Assembly (NCBI GenBank): GCA_028023455.1
Contig: JAQFVV010000185.1
Span: 819,239-883,238, forward strand
DNA length: 64,000 nt
From: Epiperipatus broadwayi
Lineage: Eukaryota > Onychophora > Udeonychophora > Euonychophora > Peripatidae
Reading direction: 5' to 3'
Shown in pieces: positions 62,975-64,000 of this stretch; the stretch's first letter is position 1; each line of letters begins with the position of its first letter. The translations under genes and the position numbers were made by a program. Below the pieces are notes generated by a model. That model saw only the letters and a list, made by a program, of their open reading frames with translations, was not told the origin of the DNA and did no database searches.

Positions 62975-64000
62975 TCATCACCGTCATCATGAACCATTAT
63001 CAATCCACTGCAGGATGAAGGTCTCTCCAAGTTCAATCCATCTTTTCCTATCTTTAGCTTCTTTTCTCCACATCACCCCTGCATGCTTTCTTATTTCATC
63101 CATCCATCTCACATGTGGTCTCTTTCTGGCTCTTTTACAATCTCTTGGAATCCAGTTTAAAATTTCAATTGTCCATCTATTATTATCTCTTCTAGCAATA
63201 TGTCCAGCCCAACTCCACTTCAGACTTTTAATTTTTTCAATGAGGTCAGTAACACCTGTTTGTTCTCTTACCCATGCATTGCATTTTCGATCTCCTCTTG
63301 TTAATCCCAACAAGCATCTCTCCATACTTTTTTGAGTGGTCTGAACTCTTTGTATTGCTCTTTTATTAAGTGTCCAAGTCTCAGATCCATAAGTAGGAAC
63401 TGGAAAAACCCATTTATTAAAAACCTTCCTTTTCAAACACTTAGGCATATTTCCTTTTAGTATCAAGTTATTTCTACCAAAAGCACTCCAACCAAGTTTA
63501 TTCTATGATTAATTTTATCCACTATGTTTCCATCTGTATTAATAATCTGACCAAGGTATCTATAACTGTTAACTTCTTCTAAGCCATCATAATCAATCTT
63601 TATTTTCATATTTTGAGAAAATCTATTAAACATTACTTTAGTCTTTTTAACATTTATCTTTAGTCCTACTTTCTTACTTTCATCTGATAACTCCTGCAAC
63701 TTTTCCTGTTACTCCAAAGCATTATTTGCAAAAACAACTACATCATCTGCAAAATCTAAACTTTCCATTTTAATCCACAAAATACTTCTTGCAGCACTGC
63801 TGTAAAAAGTTTTGGAGATATAGAGCCACCCTGTCTTACACCCTTTTCAATGTTGATTTTCCTACTATCATTATGTAATCTAATTGTTGCTGTTGCATTT
63901 TTATAAATATTCTTTAAAATATGACAATATCCTGGATCTATACCTTGATGATCCAATACTTTAATCACTGAAGAAAGGTTTATAGAATCAAATGCCTTTT
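62975..64000 (-). mobile_element. RTE-type LINE, 3' part, inserted in gag
   Basis: A minus-strand element runs off the right edge and ends at 62975 in a TCATGATGACGGTGATGA-type tail, as RTE elements do. It interrupts the gag frame, so it is younger than the gag element. No target-site duplication can be judged because its other end is outside the window. Confidence 0.85.
62987..64000 (-). pseudogene. RTE reverse transcriptase, C-terminal, frameshifted
   Basis: RT motifs from right to left: YCHILKNIYKNATATIRLH, EKGVRQGGSISPKLFTAVLQ (63800-63865), the catalytic FADD (63742-63753), GLKINVKKTKVMFN and NSYRYLGQIINTDGNI. Then come NKWVFPVPTYGSETWTLNKR, KSLKWSWAGHIARRDNNRW, NWIPRDCKRARKRPHVRWMD and a stop near 62987. 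Frame changes occur near 63770 and 63490, and an in-frame TAG/TAA-type stop follows FADD near 63710. The 63-kb copy is much better preserved than the 38-kb RTE relic, with which it shares the same motif order. The endonuclease half lies outside the window. Confidence 0.9.

Overview
The window is nuclear DNA of a multicellular animal, probably an invertebrate. It is very AT-rich, with long non-coding stretches and abundant (TA)n, (AAT)n and (AGT)n microsatellites. Its coding content is mobile-element debris: Penelope-like elements (PLEs), RTE-type and other LINEs, and a Ty3-like gag gene. I found no convincing host gene, no rRNA or functional tRNA gene, no CRISPR array and nothing bacterial. 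A block of TTAGGG-type repeat fits most non-arthropod animals but does not identify the species.

Layout. 1-8.2 kb: AT-rich DNA with one minisatellite and an (AAT)/(AGT) microsatellite. 8.2-11.4 kb: a 0.45-kb direct repeat, the second copy of which splits a broken LINE. 11.9-13.9 kb: an array of 402-bp units, four head-to-tail then one inverted, each carrying a hammerhead-ribozyme motif with an intact core. 17.9-22.7 kb: PLE-A, two copies head-to-head. 22.8-24.8 kb: a gag fossil and a LINE C-terminal fragment with a zinc-binding motif. 26-27.5 kb: two minisatellites. 33.3-36.7 kb: a decayed LINE RT, then PLE-B, also head-to-head. 37.8-38.9 kb: an RTE relic. 40.4-41.3 kb: a tRNA-like repeat and a 119-bp duplication. 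45.8-46.6 kb: PLE-C, inverted GIY-YIG fragments. 47.4-47.8 kb: a possible PLE RT relic. 50.7-52.1 kb: short interspersed repeats and a degenerate telomere-like block. 53.7-56.2 kb: PLE-D. 57.3-58.2 kb: a possible coding fossil. 60.16-60.83 kb: a foldback repeat. 61.1-63.0 kb: a gag gene with one in-frame stop, interrupted by an RTE element that runs off the right edge.

How the parts may fit together. PLEs encode a reverse transcriptase and a GIY-YIG endonuclease. Five independent loci here (the ribozyme array, PLE-A, PLE-B, PLE-C and the 60.2-kb foldback) share one unusual layout: two copies joined head-to-head with their 3' ends facing outward. Three of them are flanked by (TA)n on both sides. 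The hammerhead array has no coding capacity, so it looks like an animal retrozyme-type element. Its shared architecture and shared (TA)n setting suggest, by inference, that the PLE machinery mobilises it. This is the most interesting candidate system in the window.
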